Shown here: positions 45,246 to 53,766 of the stretch, piece by piece | Position numbering within the stretch: the stretch's first letter is position 1 | How the letters are laid out: each line of letters starts with the position of its first letter | Origin: Lachnospiraceae bacterium | GTDB lineage: Bacteria > Bacillota > Clostridia > Lachnospirales > Lachnospiraceae | NCBI GenBank assembly: GCA_017518185.1 | Contig: JAFWWB010000091.1 | Coordinates: 1-64,000, forward strand | DNA length: 64,000 bases | Direction of reading: 5' to 3' | The notes under the pieces: model-generated | What the model saw: only the letters and a program-made list of their open reading frames with translations | Told to the model about the DNA's origin: nothing | The model's database searches: none | Translations under genes and position numbers: made by a program

Positions 45246-46754
45246 ATGAGAAGCAGCGGAATACTTCTTCCGGTAGCAAGTCTTGCATCGTCTTACGGTA
45301 TCGGAAGTTTTTCTAAGGAAGCATACGAGCTTATAGATTTTCTTAAGAGCGCAAAGCAGGGCTGGTGGCAGGTACTGCCCCTCGGACCGACGGGTTACGG
45401 CGATTCGCCTTACCAGTCTTTTTCCACTTTCGCGGGGAATCCTTATTTCATCGATCTTGATGAGCTGATCAAAAACGGCTGGCTCAAAAAAGAAGAAGTG
45501 GTGAAAGCAGACTGGGGAAAGGATCCCCATTACGTTGATTATGAAAAAGTATATCATTCGCGTTTTGAGCTTTTAAGAAAGGCATATAAGAACAGCGGGA
45601 TAGAAAACGATAAAGCTTACCAAAAATTCAAAAAGGAAAATGCATTCTGGCTTGACGACTATGCCCTCTTCATGGCATTGAAGAAAAAGTTCAGGGGAAG
45701 AAGTTTTCTTTTCTGGGATGAGCCGCTGAGGCTCCATGATAAGAAAGCGATAAAGAAAGCACTGGCTGAAAAAGAAGTTTCGGAAGAAACCGAAGTCTTA
45801 CGCTTCACTCAGTTCATGTTCTTTAAACAGTGGCATGCGCTGAAAAAATATGCAAACGAAAACGGCATAGGGATAATAGGTGACATACCTATCTATGTTG
45901 CTACAGACAGCGCCGACCGCTGGGGTAATCCCGAACTTTTCCAGCTGGATGAAAAAGGTTTTCCCAGGGCAGTGGCAGGCTGTCCTCCCGATTATTTTTC
46001 AGCAACGGGACAGCTATGGGGCAATCCGCTCTACGACTGGGAAGCTCATAAGAAGAGTGGTTTCGAATGGTGGCTTAAGAGACTGGCCTTCTGCTTTGAT
46101 ATGTATGATACCGTGCGAATAGATCATTTCCGCGGTTTCGATGAATACTATTCCATACCTTACGGCGATCCCACAGCGGAATTCGGACACTGGGAAAAGG
46201 GACCGGGCTTTGCGCTCTTTAAGACCATGAAGGAAAAACTCGGTGAAAAGAGTATCATCGCAGAGGATCTGGGATACCTTACGGAGAGTGTCAAAAAGCT
46301 GGTGAAGCGTACGGGTTATCCGGGAATGAAGATACTTGAATTCGCATTCGACAGCGCGGAGGATAATGATTATCTTCCCCACAATTTTGATAAGAACTGC
46401 ATCGTTTATACAGGCACCCATGACAATGATACTGCGGCAGGCTGGTACGAAAAACTGAAGAGGAAGGACCAGCAGTTTGCAAGGCATTATCTCGGGATCA
46501 AGAGCGGCGGACATATCGCCAGGGAACTGGTGAGACTTGCGATGGCAAGCGTGGCGGATACCTGTATCATACCGCTGCAGGATCATCTTGAACTGGGAAG
46601 CGAAGCACGGATCAATACACCCTCGACTCTGGGAGGAAACTGGAACTGGCGTATGGAAGCCGGGTCCCTTACCCCCGGCCTGGCAGATGAGATAAGAAGC
46701 CTCACCGAGCTCTATGCCAGGGAAGGAAACCATGCTTCCCCGAAGGAAAAGTGA
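45246..46754 (+). CDS. malQ: 4-alpha-glucanotransferase
   Basis: The protein has 502 residues, the standard GH77 length. MRSSGILLPVASLASSYGIGSFS is the typical N-terminus. The catalytic segments are VRIDHFRGFDEYYSIP (nucleophile Asp), IIAEDLGYLTESV (acid/base Glu) and YTGTHDNDTAAGWY (third Asp). It transfers alpha-1,4-glucan chains and releases glucose (amylomaltase), complementing glycogen phosphorylase. GGAGAG lies ten bases before the start. Its stop is eight bases from the end of the convergent CYTH gene. Confidence 0.95.
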   Translation: MRSSGILLPVASLASSYGIGSFSKEAYELIDFLKSAKQGWWQVLPLGPTGYGDSPYQSFSTFAGNPYFIDLDELIKNGWLKKEEVVKADWGKDPHYVDYEKVYHSRFELLRKAYKNSGIENDKAYQKFKKENAFWLDDYALFMALKKKFRGRSFLFWDEPLRLHDKKAIKKALAEKEVSEETEVLRFTQFMFFKQWHALKKYANENGIGIIGDIPIYVATDSADRWGNPELFQLDEKGFPRAVAGCPPDYFSATGQLWGNPLYDWEAHKKSGFEWWLKRLAFCFDMYDTVRIDHFRGFDEYYSIPYGDPTAEFGHWEKGPGFALFKTMKEKLGEKSIIAEDLGYLTESVKKLVKRTGYPGMKILEFAFDSAEDNDYLPHNFDKNCIVYTGTHDNDTAAGWYEKLKRKDQQFARHYLGIKSGGHIARELVRLAMASVADTCIIPLQDHLELGSEARINTPSTLGGNWNWRMEAGSLTPGLADEIRSLTELYAREGNHASPKEK

Positions 46755-46761
46755 AAACCGC

Positions 46762-47220
46762 TCAGAACTTTTTTGAGGAAAGGTAACTGTTGCTGTAGTT
46801 TTTGTCGAAGGTGACTTCCTCGCCGAACCATTCGGGAGGAACGAAGGAGGCGGCATCCTCTTCGGAATCAAACTCCACTTCAACAAAACGGAGGGGAGCA
46901 AAGGGAGCATCGAAGATATCCAGCTCCGCAGTGAGCCCCTTATCAAGGGGGATGAGATAACGGGTCTTTGAAATGATGTTGCCGTCAGCCTTTTCGAGGA
47001 GATGGGCGTAGGCTTCCCCGGTCAGGGACAGATTATATTCCTCATGGCTCAGGACACCGCTGCCCTTATAGGTGAGGTAATACTCGTCATCCGACCTGCG
47101 GACCCGGATCACGGGGGAAGTGTTCAGATAGCCCTGCTCTATCTTATGTTTTGCATAAGCATCAAGATCTCCCGGCAGGCTGCGGATAAGATATTTTTTC
47201 TCTATCTCCATGTTTTCCAT
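46762..47220 (-). CDS. CYTH-domain protein
   Basis: The protein has 152 residues. The start at 47220 is set by AAGGAG seven bases upstream; the frame is open further only by chance. The N-terminal ExExK motif (MEIEKKYLI) is the metal-triphosphate site of CYTH enzymes, and RVRRSDDEYYLTYKG, FVEVEFDSEEDA give the conserved basic and acidic strands. Family members are inorganic triphosphatases, adenylate cyclases or thiamine triphosphatases; short bacterial versions like this are usually tripolyphosphatases. The substrate cannot be told here. Confidence 0.85.
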   Translation of the reverse strand: MENMEIEKKYLIRSLPGDLDAYAKHKIEQGYLNTSPVIRVRRSDDEYYLTYKGSGVLSHEEYNLSLTGEAYAHLLEKADGNIISKTRYLIPLDKGLTAELDIFDAPFAPLRFVEVEFDSEEDAASFVPPEWFGEEVTFDKNYSNSYLSSKKF

Positions 47221-47257
47221 TATAAGGCTCCTTCCCGAATAACAGTATGACAGCAAC

Positions 47258-47286
47258 ATAGTAATACATGAAAATATTTTTTTCAA
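47258..47286 (-). promoter_or_regulatory. Probable promoter of the CYTH gene
   Basis: On the minus strand TTGAAA (47286-47281) and TACTAT (47263-47258) are 17 bases apart, about 40 bases before the start codon. Confidence 0.4.
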
Positions 47287-47344
47287 TATACATAAAAAAT
47301 GAAAGGACGGTTCGTATCTATTACAGATACACCGGGGGAGAGAC

Positions 47345-47893
47345 GTGAGCGAAGAACAATTTGAACAATGCATCCGCGCCATCACCGAAGGTAACAGGGA
47401 CGGTCTCCGGCAGATCTACGAGGAGTATCATCCATGGCTTTACTCGGTCATATACGGTGTGCTGAGACACAGGGAACGGGCTGAAGACGTAGCCGCGGAG
47501 CTGTTCCTCAGGATATGGCGGACGGCCTCGCAGTATAAGCCCGGGAAAGGGCATAAGGGCTATCTTGCCACCATTGCCAGGAATATGGCCATAGACGAGC
47601 TCCGGAAATACCGGCATGAGGTATACGCCCCGCCGGGAGACGAGGGGGATGAGGATACGGCGGAGTTCGAACATGCGGATGACGGCCCCGGGCCGGAAGC
47701 GCAGACGGTGCAGAACATAAGCGTTTCCGAAGCTTTGTCGAAGCTGAACGAAAAGGAACGTGACGTAGTCAGCATGAAGATACTTTCCGATATGACCTTC
47801 CAGGAGATATCGGATGCCACGGGGATCCCGATGGGAACAGTAACCTGGAGATATCAGGCGGCTATGCGAAAGCTGAAAAAATATAATTATTGA
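47345..47893 (+). CDS. ECF-type RNA polymerase sigma factor
   Basis: The protein has 182 residues and starts with GTG after GGGGGAG. Region 2 is visible as YEEYHPWLYSVIYGVLRHRERAEDVAAELFLRIW followed by the DNA-melting segment KGYLATIARNMAIDELRK. Region 4 is SVSEALSKLNEKERDVVSMKIL with the helix-turn-helix SDMTFQEISDATGIPMGTVTWR. A small inverted repeat, GTATCT/AGATAC (47314-47330), lies just upstream of the start. The next gene encodes a membrane protein that is probably its anti-sigma factor. Confidence 0.9.
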   Translation: MSEEQFEQCIRAITEGNRDGLRQIYEEYHPWLYSVIYGVLRHRERAEDVAAELFLRIWRTASQYKPGKGHKGYLATIARNMAIDELRKYRHEVYAPPGDEGDEDTAEFEHADDGPGPEAQTVQNISVSEALSKLNEKERDVVSMKILSDMTFQEISDATGIPMGTVTWRYQAAMRKLKKYNY

Positions 47894-47933
47894 GAAAGTC
47901 GCGAGGGTGAGCTTGCGAATCCCGAGAACAGCG

Positions 47934-47977
47934 GCAATTTGGCCATCGGCGAAGCCGATTCTGCATGGACAAATTGC
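47934..47977. repeat. Nested inverted repeats between sigma and anti-sigma genes
   Basis: GCAATTTG (47934-47941) is inverted at 47970-47977 and encloses ATCGGC-GAA-GCCGAT (47945-47959). The whole 133-base gap is rich in such palindromes, including AGCGAAGCGAGCT near 47991-48003. It may be a REP-like element or an mRNA structure that sets the ratio of the two proteins. Confidence 0.5.
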
Positions 47978-48026
47978 ATGTCTGTCAGGGAGCGAAGCGA
48001 GCTGAACAGACTGAAGAGGTACGGAT

Positions 48027-48845
48027 ATGGAAATGACAAGAGATCTTGAAAAAGAATATCGCGAATATGTACAGGCCTCTGCTCCGGATATCTGGGACAG
48101 GATAGAACAGAAGCTGGATGCTGAGGCACAGGCGCCTGCAGAGAGCAGGGTCATAAGGAAGAAGGTCTTCCGCTGGCAGAGACTGGTGCTGCCTATAGCA
48201 GCTGCGGCCTGCGTGGCAGTGGCGATCCCGGCGCTTTTCATGAACAGGGAAGCTGCGAACATGACAGCGGCAGAACCCAGAGGCAGCTACGACGCTGCGG
48301 CGGGAGACGCGGCACCTAAGGCGAAGCAGATGAGATCGGAAACCGTGGCGGAATGCGAGGAGGCAGAGTATGATGCGGCAGCTGACGAAGCGGCATCGTA
48401 TAAGACCGACAGCAGCCTTAGCTTCACAGCCAACTATGATACGGAGGTGCAGAGCGCACTAAACTCAGGTGCCGCAATGGAGACTGAAGACTTCAGGGGT
48501 GCAGCCGCAGCGGGATCCTCCGAAGCGGCAGCGGCGGAAAGCGAAGAGGCATATTATGAAGAAGCAGAGGAGGATGAGGAGGCATGCGATGCGGAAGGGG
48601 CAGAGCCGGGCGGAAGCGTGCTGCTCATAAGCCTGAAGGAAGGAGTGAGCTCCAAAGAGATATACAAGCTGGCTGAAAAATATTCGCTGGAAGTCGTGAC
48701 CACATATGAAGGCTACGGGACCTGTGAGCTTAAACCCACGGAAGAACCTGGAGAGAAAGAGCTGCAGGAACTGATAGATAAGCTGGCTGAAGAGCCCGGG
48801 GTGCTCAGCGTAGATAAGAAAGTCATAGAGTGCGACCCGGAGTAA
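48027..48845 (+). CDS. Probable anti-sigma factor with extracellular propeptide-like domain
   Basis: The protein has 272 residues, with AGAGG before the ATG. The cytoplasmic N-terminus (about 55 residues) contains PDIWDRIEQKLDAEA, similar to the start of clostridial anti-sigma proteins, followed by one membrane helix (LVLPIAAAACVAVAIPALFM). The outer part is an Ala/Glu/acidic linker of about 120 residues, then a C-terminal domain (VLLISLKEGVSSKEIYKLAEKY to LAEEPGVLSVDKKV) that resembles the ferredoxin-like prodomains of subtilases. The position after a sigma factor and the topology support anti-sigma function. No zinc-binding HxxxCxxC motif is seen. Confidence 0.65.
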   Translation: MEMTRDLEKEYREYVQASAPDIWDRIEQKLDAEAQAPAESRVIRKKVFRWQRLVLPIAAAACVAVAIPALFMNREAANMTAAEPRGSYDAAAGDAAPKAKQMRSETVAECEEAEYDAAADEAASYKTDSSLSFTANYDTEVQSALNSGAAMETEDFRGAAAAGSSEAAAAESEEAYYEEAEEDEEACDAEGAEPGGSVLLISLKEGVSSKEIYKLAEKYSLEVVTTYEGYGTCELKPTEEPGEKELQELIDKLAEEPGVLSVDKKVIECDPE

Positions 48846-48909
48846 GCAGGAAAAGCCGTTCCCGTTTACCATAAAACCTTGAAAATAAGGAAAGGTTGTG
48901 ATAAAGTAT

Positions 48910-48939
48910 ACAACGCCGTGTTTCTGCGGCGTTGTTTTT
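48910..48939 (+). terminator. Rho-independent terminator before aspS
   Basis: ACAACGCCG pairs with CGGCGTTGT around an eight-base loop and is followed by TTTT. It closes the sigma/anti-sigma unit; attenuation of aspS is possible, but no T-box motif is present. Confidence 0.75.
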
Positions 48940-48969
48940 CGTTATGCAGGTACAGAGGAGAACGTGGAA

Positions 48970-50715
48970 ATGAGCAATAAATACAGAAGTTTTGACCTTG
49001 GACAGATAAGTGAGGAAAGGATAGGAGAAAACGTCCGTATCGCAGGCTGGATAGAGAATATCCGCGATCACGGCGGCGTTTCCTTTATAGATCTCCGTGA
49101 TATGTACGGAGTGGTGCAGGTGGTCATGAGGGACACTTCCCTGCTGGAAGGCCTTAACCGTGAGGACTGTGTTTCCATAGAAGGCCCGGTGGAAAAGAGG
49201 GACGAGGATACCTATAATCCGAAGATCCCTTCCGGAACCGTAGAAGTGGAGGCAAAGAGCGTGGAGGTGCTGGGCAAGGTTTACAGGCAGCTCCCCTTCG
49301 AGATCATGACCTCAAAGGAGACCAGGGAGGAAGTAAGGCTTAAGTACCGTTACCTGGATCTCCGTAACGCAAAGGTTAAGGACAATATCATTTTCCGTTC
49401 GAAGGTCATCGCATATCTCAGGCAGAAGATGACGGAGCTGGGCTTTATGGAGATCCAGACTCCCATACTCTGCGCATCCTCGCCCGAAGGAGCCAGGGAC
49501 TATATCGTTCCCTCCAGAAGATATAAGGGAAAGTTCTACGCTCTTCCCCAGGCGCCCCAGCAGTACAAGCAGCTGCTTATGGTGTCGGGCTTTGACAAGT
49601 ATTTCCAGATAGCGCCCTGCTTCCGTGATGAGGACGCAAGAGCAGACCGTTCTCCCGGCGAGTTCTACCAGCTTGATTTCGAGATGAGCTTTGCGACCCA
49701 GGAGGATGTGTTCAGGGTGGGTGAGGAAGTACTCAGCGAGTGCTTTAAGAAGTTTGCACCTGAGGGCTATGCGGTGAGCGATGCTCCTTTCCCCATCATT
49801 TCTTATAAAGAAGCGATGCTGAAGTACGGTACCGACAAGCCGGATCTCCGTAATCCCCTGGAGATAATCGACGTATCCGAGTTCTTCCAGCGCTGCAGCT
49901 TCAAGCCCTTCCACGGCAAGTGTGTAAGGGCGATAAACGTCCACAGCCAGATGTCCAAGGGCTTCCATGAAAAGCTCCTTAAGTTCGCACAGGGCATAGG
50001 CATGGGCGGTCTGGGCTATCTTGAGGTCCAGGAGGATATGAGCTATAAGGGGCCCATCGACAAGTTCATCCCCGATGACATGAAGGGCGAGATAAAGGAT
50101 ATCGCTGGGCTTCAGGCAGGCGATACCATCTTCTTCATCGCGGATAAGGAGAAGCAGGCCAGCCTTTTTGCGGGACAGATCAGAACGGAGCTCGGAGAAA
50201 AGCTGGAGCTCATCGAGAAGAACGCTTACAGGTTCTGCTATATAAATGATTTCCCCATGTATGAGTATGACGAGACGGAGAAGAAGATAGCCTTCACGCA
50301 CAATCCCTTCTCCATGCCCCAGGGCGGCCTTAAGGCTCTGGAGGAGGAGGATCCCCTCACCATACTTGCATGGCAGTATGACATCGTCTGCAACGGCGTG
50401 GAGCTTTCTTCCGGCGCCGTGAGAAACCATGACATGAAGATAATGGAGAAGGCCTTCGAGATCGCTGGCTACGATAAGGAAGTGCTGGCTGCAAAGTTCG
50501 GAGCCCTCTACAATGCCTTCCAGTTCGGAGCGCCCCCTCACGCAGGCATGGCTCCCGGCGTGGACAGGATGATAATGCTGCTCAGGGGCGAGGAGAACAT
50601 CCGCGAAGTCATTGCTTTCCCCATGAGCGGGACCGCCCAGGATCTTATGTGCGGAGCGCCTTCGGAGGTCACGGAGCTTCAGCTGCGTGAGACCCATATA
50701 AAGATCAGGGACTGA
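48970..50715 (+). CDS. aspS: Aspartyl-tRNA synthetase
   Basis: The protein has 581 residues, the usual bacterial length with the GAD insertion. The ATG at 48970 has GAGGAG about nine bases upstream. The N-terminal OB domain (VRIAGWIENIRDHGGVSFIDLRDMYGVVQVV) and class II motifs (FMEIQTPILCASSPEGARDY, CFRDEDARADRSPGEFYQLDFEMSF and GMAPGVDRMIMLL) are present. It charges tRNA-Asp. Because GatCAB is encoded nearby, it may also charge tRNA-Asn for transamidation; that depends on residues I cannot judge here and on whether asnS exists elsewhere. Confidence 0.95.
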   Translation: MSNKYRSFDLGQISEERIGENVRIAGWIENIRDHGGVSFIDLRDMYGVVQVVMRDTSLLEGLNREDCVSIEGPVEKRDEDTYNPKIPSGTVEVEAKSVEVLGKVYRQLPFEIMTSKETREEVRLKYRYLDLRNAKVKDNIIFRSKVIAYLRQKMTELGFMEIQTPILCASSPEGARDYIVPSRRYKGKFYALPQAPQQYKQLLMVSGFDKYFQIAPCFRDEDARADRSPGEFYQLDFEMSFATQEDVFRVGEEVLSECFKKFAPEGYAVSDAPFPIISYKEAMLKYGTDKPDLRNPLEIIDVSEFFQRCSFKPFHGKCVRAINVHSQMSKGFHEKLLKFAQGIGMGGLGYLEVQEDMSYKGPIDKFIPDDMKGEIKDIAGLQAGDTIFFIADKEKQASLFAGQIRTELGEKLELIEKNAYRFCYINDFPMYEYDETEKKIAFTHNPFSMPQGGLKALEEEDPLTILAWQYDIVCNGVELSSGAVRNHDMKIMEKAFEIAGYDKEVLAAKFGALYNAFQFGAPPHAGMAPGVDRMIMLLRGEENIREVIAFPMSGTAQDLMCGAPSEVTELQLRETHIKIRD

Positions 50716-50729
50716 TAAGGAGACAGATC

Positions 50730-51023
50730 ATGGCTAACGTTATAAGCGATGAAACCATAGAATATGTAGGCATACTTTCCAAGCTTAAGCTGAGCGATGA
50801 GGAAAAGGAAAGCGCCAAGAAGGATCTGGCAGAGATGCTGGATTATATAGATATGCTTGGAGAACTGGACACCGAGGGCGTGGAGCCCATGAGCCACGTG
50901 CATGATGTCAGCAACCGTTTCAGAGAGGATGAGGTCACAAATGGGGACTGCCGTGACATGATCCTTGCCAACGCACCGGAGGAAAGAGATGGAGCATTCG
51001 TTGTACCCAGGACATTCGATTAA
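50730..51023 (+). CDS. gatC: Asp/Glu-tRNA amidotransferase subunit C
   Basis: The protein has 97 residues, with AAGGAGA before the ATG. It has the standard GatC features: an N-terminal helix (VISDETIEYVGILSKLKLSDEEK), LAEMLDYIDMLGELDTEGVEPMSHV, and the C-terminal RDMILANAPEERDGAFVVPRTFD. GatC stabilises the GatA-GatB complex that converts Asp-tRNA-Asn or Glu-tRNA-Gln to the amide. Here it is separated from gatA by four genes, while aspS lies just upstream. A secreted-protein gene starts within its last 35 bases. Confidence 0.93.
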   Translation: MANVISDETIEYVGILSKLKLSDEEKESAKKDLAEMLDYIDMLGELDTEGVEPMSHVHDVSNRFREDEVTNGDCRDMILANAPEERDGAFVVPRTFD

Positions 51024-52311
51024 GAAAAGGACGGCCGAAAGGGCAGTCCGGCTGCTGCTTACGGCAGTACTTCTTGTTTCCGCACTGAAGCCCCTTAAGG
51101 TTGAGGCTGCGGGTAACTATTACAGCATTTTTGATGCAAAGTTCTATGCATCAAAGTATCCCGATCTGGCGGCGGCTTTCGGGACCAATTTTTCCAGGCT
51201 CTACAACCACTATGCCACCATCGGTGTCATAGAGGGGAGGCAGCCCGGCCCCAGGTTCAATCCCGTTTATTACAAGGTGAACTATCCCGAGCTGGCAGCG
51301 GCCTACGGCAACAACTGGCAGGCTTATGCCCAGCACTATATAACCACCGGCCGTGCGGAAGGCAGGGTGGCGGGCTATCTTCTCAGTGAGGGCAAGCCCG
51401 AGGATTATGTTGAAGAGACCGGGCCCAATGTCATTGCCACACCGGTGGCTCCCAATCCTGCGGGTTACATGACGACTACGGACCAGCAGGACGTACAGAA
51501 TGTTATCGACAGCGCCCAGCCCTTCCTGAACGGAAGGAATCTGGCTTATCACCAGGCAGTGGTGGTACCCGGCAGCAGGATGATGACCTATTATGACGGG
51601 AGCATCTTCTGCGTAGGCTGGAAGGAGAGGAGAGGAGCCCATCTCTGCACCTTTACCGAGGTCATAGTTGCGGACGGTTCCCAGTTCAGGCGCAAGATCT
51701 GCGATGACACCTTCGGTTCCAGGAATTACCGCTTTGCATCACAGCTGGCGGCACAGGCCGGAGCTGTTGTGGCATCCACTTCGGATTTCTACATGTTCAG
51801 GGGAGTGGGCACCGTAGTACATGACGGCGTGCTCTACCGTTTTACTCCCGGACTTGATACCTGCTATGTCACCTACGACGGGGACATGCTCTTCAGCTAT
51901 GCATACCAGCTGAATACAAGGGAGGAGTGCGAGGCCTTTATCGCTCAGAACAACGTGAACTTCGCCATGACCTTCGGCCCTGTCATAATCGACGACGGCA
52001 TGGCAAGAAAGATAAGCAGCTACCAGCTTGGAGAGATCAACGGCACCTATTCCAGGGGAAGCGTGGGAATGCTGGAGCCCAGGCACTATCTCCTTATGAC
52101 CATGAACTACGAATACGGCGGGACCGGAGCGACCCTCCAGGCCGAGATAGACGCCATGTCCGCATACGGCTGCCTTAAGGCCTATGCCCTGGACGGAGGC
52201 GGAACCTGCGAGATAATGTTCGGGAACACAATGTACAACAGGCCCGACCATAATAAAGAAAGGGCAGTGAGCGATATCATCTATTTCGCTTCATATCCCC
52301 TGGCACAGTAG
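50989..52311 (+). CDS. Secreted phosphodiester glycosidase (NAGPA-like) with FDAxYYA repeats
   Basis: The protein has 440 residues. The ATG at 50989 lies inside gatC in another frame and has GGAGG six bases upstream. A signal peptide ends near KVEAAG. Two modules like those of the CAP protein (FDAKFYASKYPDLAAAFG and FNPVYYKVNYPELAAAYG, each ending in HYxxxGxxEGR) are followed by a NAGPA/DUF2233 domain: FAMTFGPVIIDDG, RHYLLMTMNYE and LKAYALDGGGTCEIMFGN. NAGPA-fold enzymes cleave sugar phosphodiester bonds. A role in wall-polymer turnover is plausible. The shared repeats suggest that both secreted proteins bind the same surface structure. Confidence 0.85.
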   Translation: MEHSLYPGHSIKKRTAERAVRLLLTAVLLVSALKPLKVEAAGNYYSIFDAKFYASKYPDLAAAFGTNFSRLYNHYATIGVIEGRQPGPRFNPVYYKVNYPELAAAYGNNWQAYAQHYITTGRAEGRVAGYLLSEGKPEDYVEETGPNVIATPVAPNPAGYMTTTDQQDVQNVIDSAQPFLNGRNLAYHQAVVVPGSRMMTYYDGSIFCVGWKERRGAHLCTFTEVIVADGSQFRRKICDDTFGSRNYRFASQLAAQAGAVVASTSDFYMFRGVGTVVHDGVLYRFTPGLDTCYVTYDGDMLFSYAYQLNTREECEAFIAQNNVNFAMTFGPVIIDDGMARKISSYQLGEINGTYSRGSVGMLEPRHYLLMTMNYEYGGTGATLQAEIDAMSAYGCLKAYALDGGGTCEIMFGNTMYNRPDHNKERAVSDIIYFASYPLAQ

Positions 52312-52350
52312 TATCTAAAGTTTCATACAGTCCGTGTATAAGGAGGCATT

Positions 52351-53766
52351 ATGGGTGGATATTTCGCAACAGCGGAAAAGGAAGACTGCGTATTCGATCT
52401 GTATTTCGGAACTGACTACCACTCCCACCTGGGAACCCGCAGGGCGGGTATGGTGGTGTACGGAAAGAACGGCTTCAACCGCGCCATACACAATATCGAG
52501 AGCGCGCCTTTCAGGACCAAGTTCGACAAGGATACCCACGAGATGGAGGGTTACCTGGGCATAGGCTGTATCTCCGATTATGAGCCCCAGCCTCTTATAG
52601 TACGTTCACACCACGGCACCTACGCCATAACGACCGTAGGAAAGATCAACAACGCGGAAGCGTTATCGGATAAGATAATCAAAGGCGGCAGCGCCCACTT
52701 CATGGAGCTGTCGGGAGGGACCATAAATGCCACTGAGCTGGTGGCCACCCTCATAAACCAGAAGGACAACATAATAGAAGGCATACAGTACGCCCAGCAG
52801 GAGATAGACGGATCCATGTCCATAATGCTGCTGACCCATCAGGGTGTGTACTGCGCCAGGGACAGACAGGGCAGGACTCCTGTCATCATAGGAAAAAAGC
52901 CGGAGGGCTACTGCGCCTCCTTTGAGTCTTTTGCCTATCAGAATCTGGGCTTCACCACCTACAGGGAGCTGGGCCCCGGCGAGATAGTGATAATGACGCC
53001 GGAGGAAGTCCGCACCCTTGCCGCACCCGGCAGCAATATGAAGATCTGTACCTTCCTCTGGGTCTACTACGGCTATCCCTCATCTGTTTACGAGGGGATG
53101 TCCGTGGAACAGATGCGCTACAACTGCGGCGCAAAGATGGCGGAGAGGGACAGCGTGAACAAGCCCGATGCGGATATCGTAGCCGGAGTGCCGGATTCCG
53201 GTACCGCCCATGCAGTAGGCTATGCAAATGCTTCCGGCATACCTTTTTCCAGGCCTTTCGTTAAATACACTCCTACCTGGCCCAGATCCTTTATGCCTAC
53301 CATACAGTCCAAAAGGAACCTGATAGCCAGGATGAAGCTCCTGCCTGTGCATGAGCTCATCGACGGGCACAGCATACTGCTCATCGACGATTCCATCGTC
53401 AGGGGAACCCAGCTGCGCGAGACCACGGAATTCCTCTATAAGAGCGGGGCTGAAGCGGTGCATGTGCGTCCTGCCTGCCCGCCCATAATGTTCGGCTGCA
53501 AGTACATCAATTTCTCCCGTTCCAATTCCGAGATGGAGCTGATCACCCGGCAGGTGATAAGCGCTCAGGAGGGAGACAATGTGGAGCGCAGCGTCCTTGC
53601 GGATTACTGTGATCCCGATTCCGACAGATACCATCTGATGCTGGATAAGATAAAGGAGAAGATGGGCTTTACCAGCCTTGCCTACAACCGTCTTGACGAT
53701 ATGATGGATGCCGTGGGCATAGACAGGGATAAGCTCTGTACCTACTGCTGGGACGGCAGGGAATGA
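52351..53766 (+). CDS. PurF paralogue without the N-terminal catalytic cysteine
   Basis: The protein has 471 residues. The overall course is that of glutamine PRPP amidotransferase: an N-terminal Ntn-fold glutaminase region (YHSHLGTRRAGMVVYG, DGSMSIMLLT, CARDRQGRTPVIIG) and a PRTase domain (ILLIDDSIVRGTQLRETTEFL). However it begins MGGYFATAEKEDC, whereas PurF needs Cys directly after the removed Met as nucleophile. Glutamine-dependent transfer by the known mechanism is thus excluded; ammonia use or another PRPP reaction remains possible. Its start has AAGGAGG upstream. It overlaps the EamA transporter gene, and nadE follows that, which hints at nicotinamide or purine-related metabolism. Confidence 0.85.
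   Translation: MGGYFATAEKEDCVFDLYFGTDYHSHLGTRRAGMVVYGKNGFNRAIHNIESAPFRTKFDKDTHEMEGYLGIGCISDYEPQPLIVRSHHGTYAITTVGKINNAEALSDKIIKGGSAHFMELSGGTINATELVATLINQKDNIIEGIQYAQQEIDGSMSIMLLTHQGVYCARDRQGRTPVIIGKKPEGYCASFESFAYQNLGFTTYRELGPGEIVIMTPEEVRTLAAPGSNMKICTFLWVYYGYPSSVYEGMSVEQMRYNCGAKMAERDSVNKPDADIVAGVPDSGTAHAVGYANASGIPFSRPFVKYTPTWPRSFMPTIQSKRNLIARMKLLPVHELIDGHSILLIDDSIVRGTQLRETTEFLYKSGAEAVHVRPACPPIMFGCKYINFSRSNSEMELITRQVISAQEGDNVERSVLADYCDPDSDRYHLMLDKIKEKMGFTSLAYNRLDDMMDAVGIDRDKLCTYCWDGRE

Noticed and set aside
44430-45288. Two long minus-strand frames rich in Ala-Phe-Val and Cys-Leu opposite the H1-like gene
   Set aside because: They arise from Lys/Ala/Thr codon repeats read backwards. The + strand gene has a ribosome-binding site and terminator.
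48846-48969. T-box leader before aspS
   Set aside because: No T-box consensus sequence is visible and only one hairpin with a T-run is present, best read as the terminator of the preceding unit.
49312-50697. 461-residue minus-strand open frame opposite aspS
   Set aside because: aspS is intact and complete on the + strand; the antisense frame has no recognisable domain.
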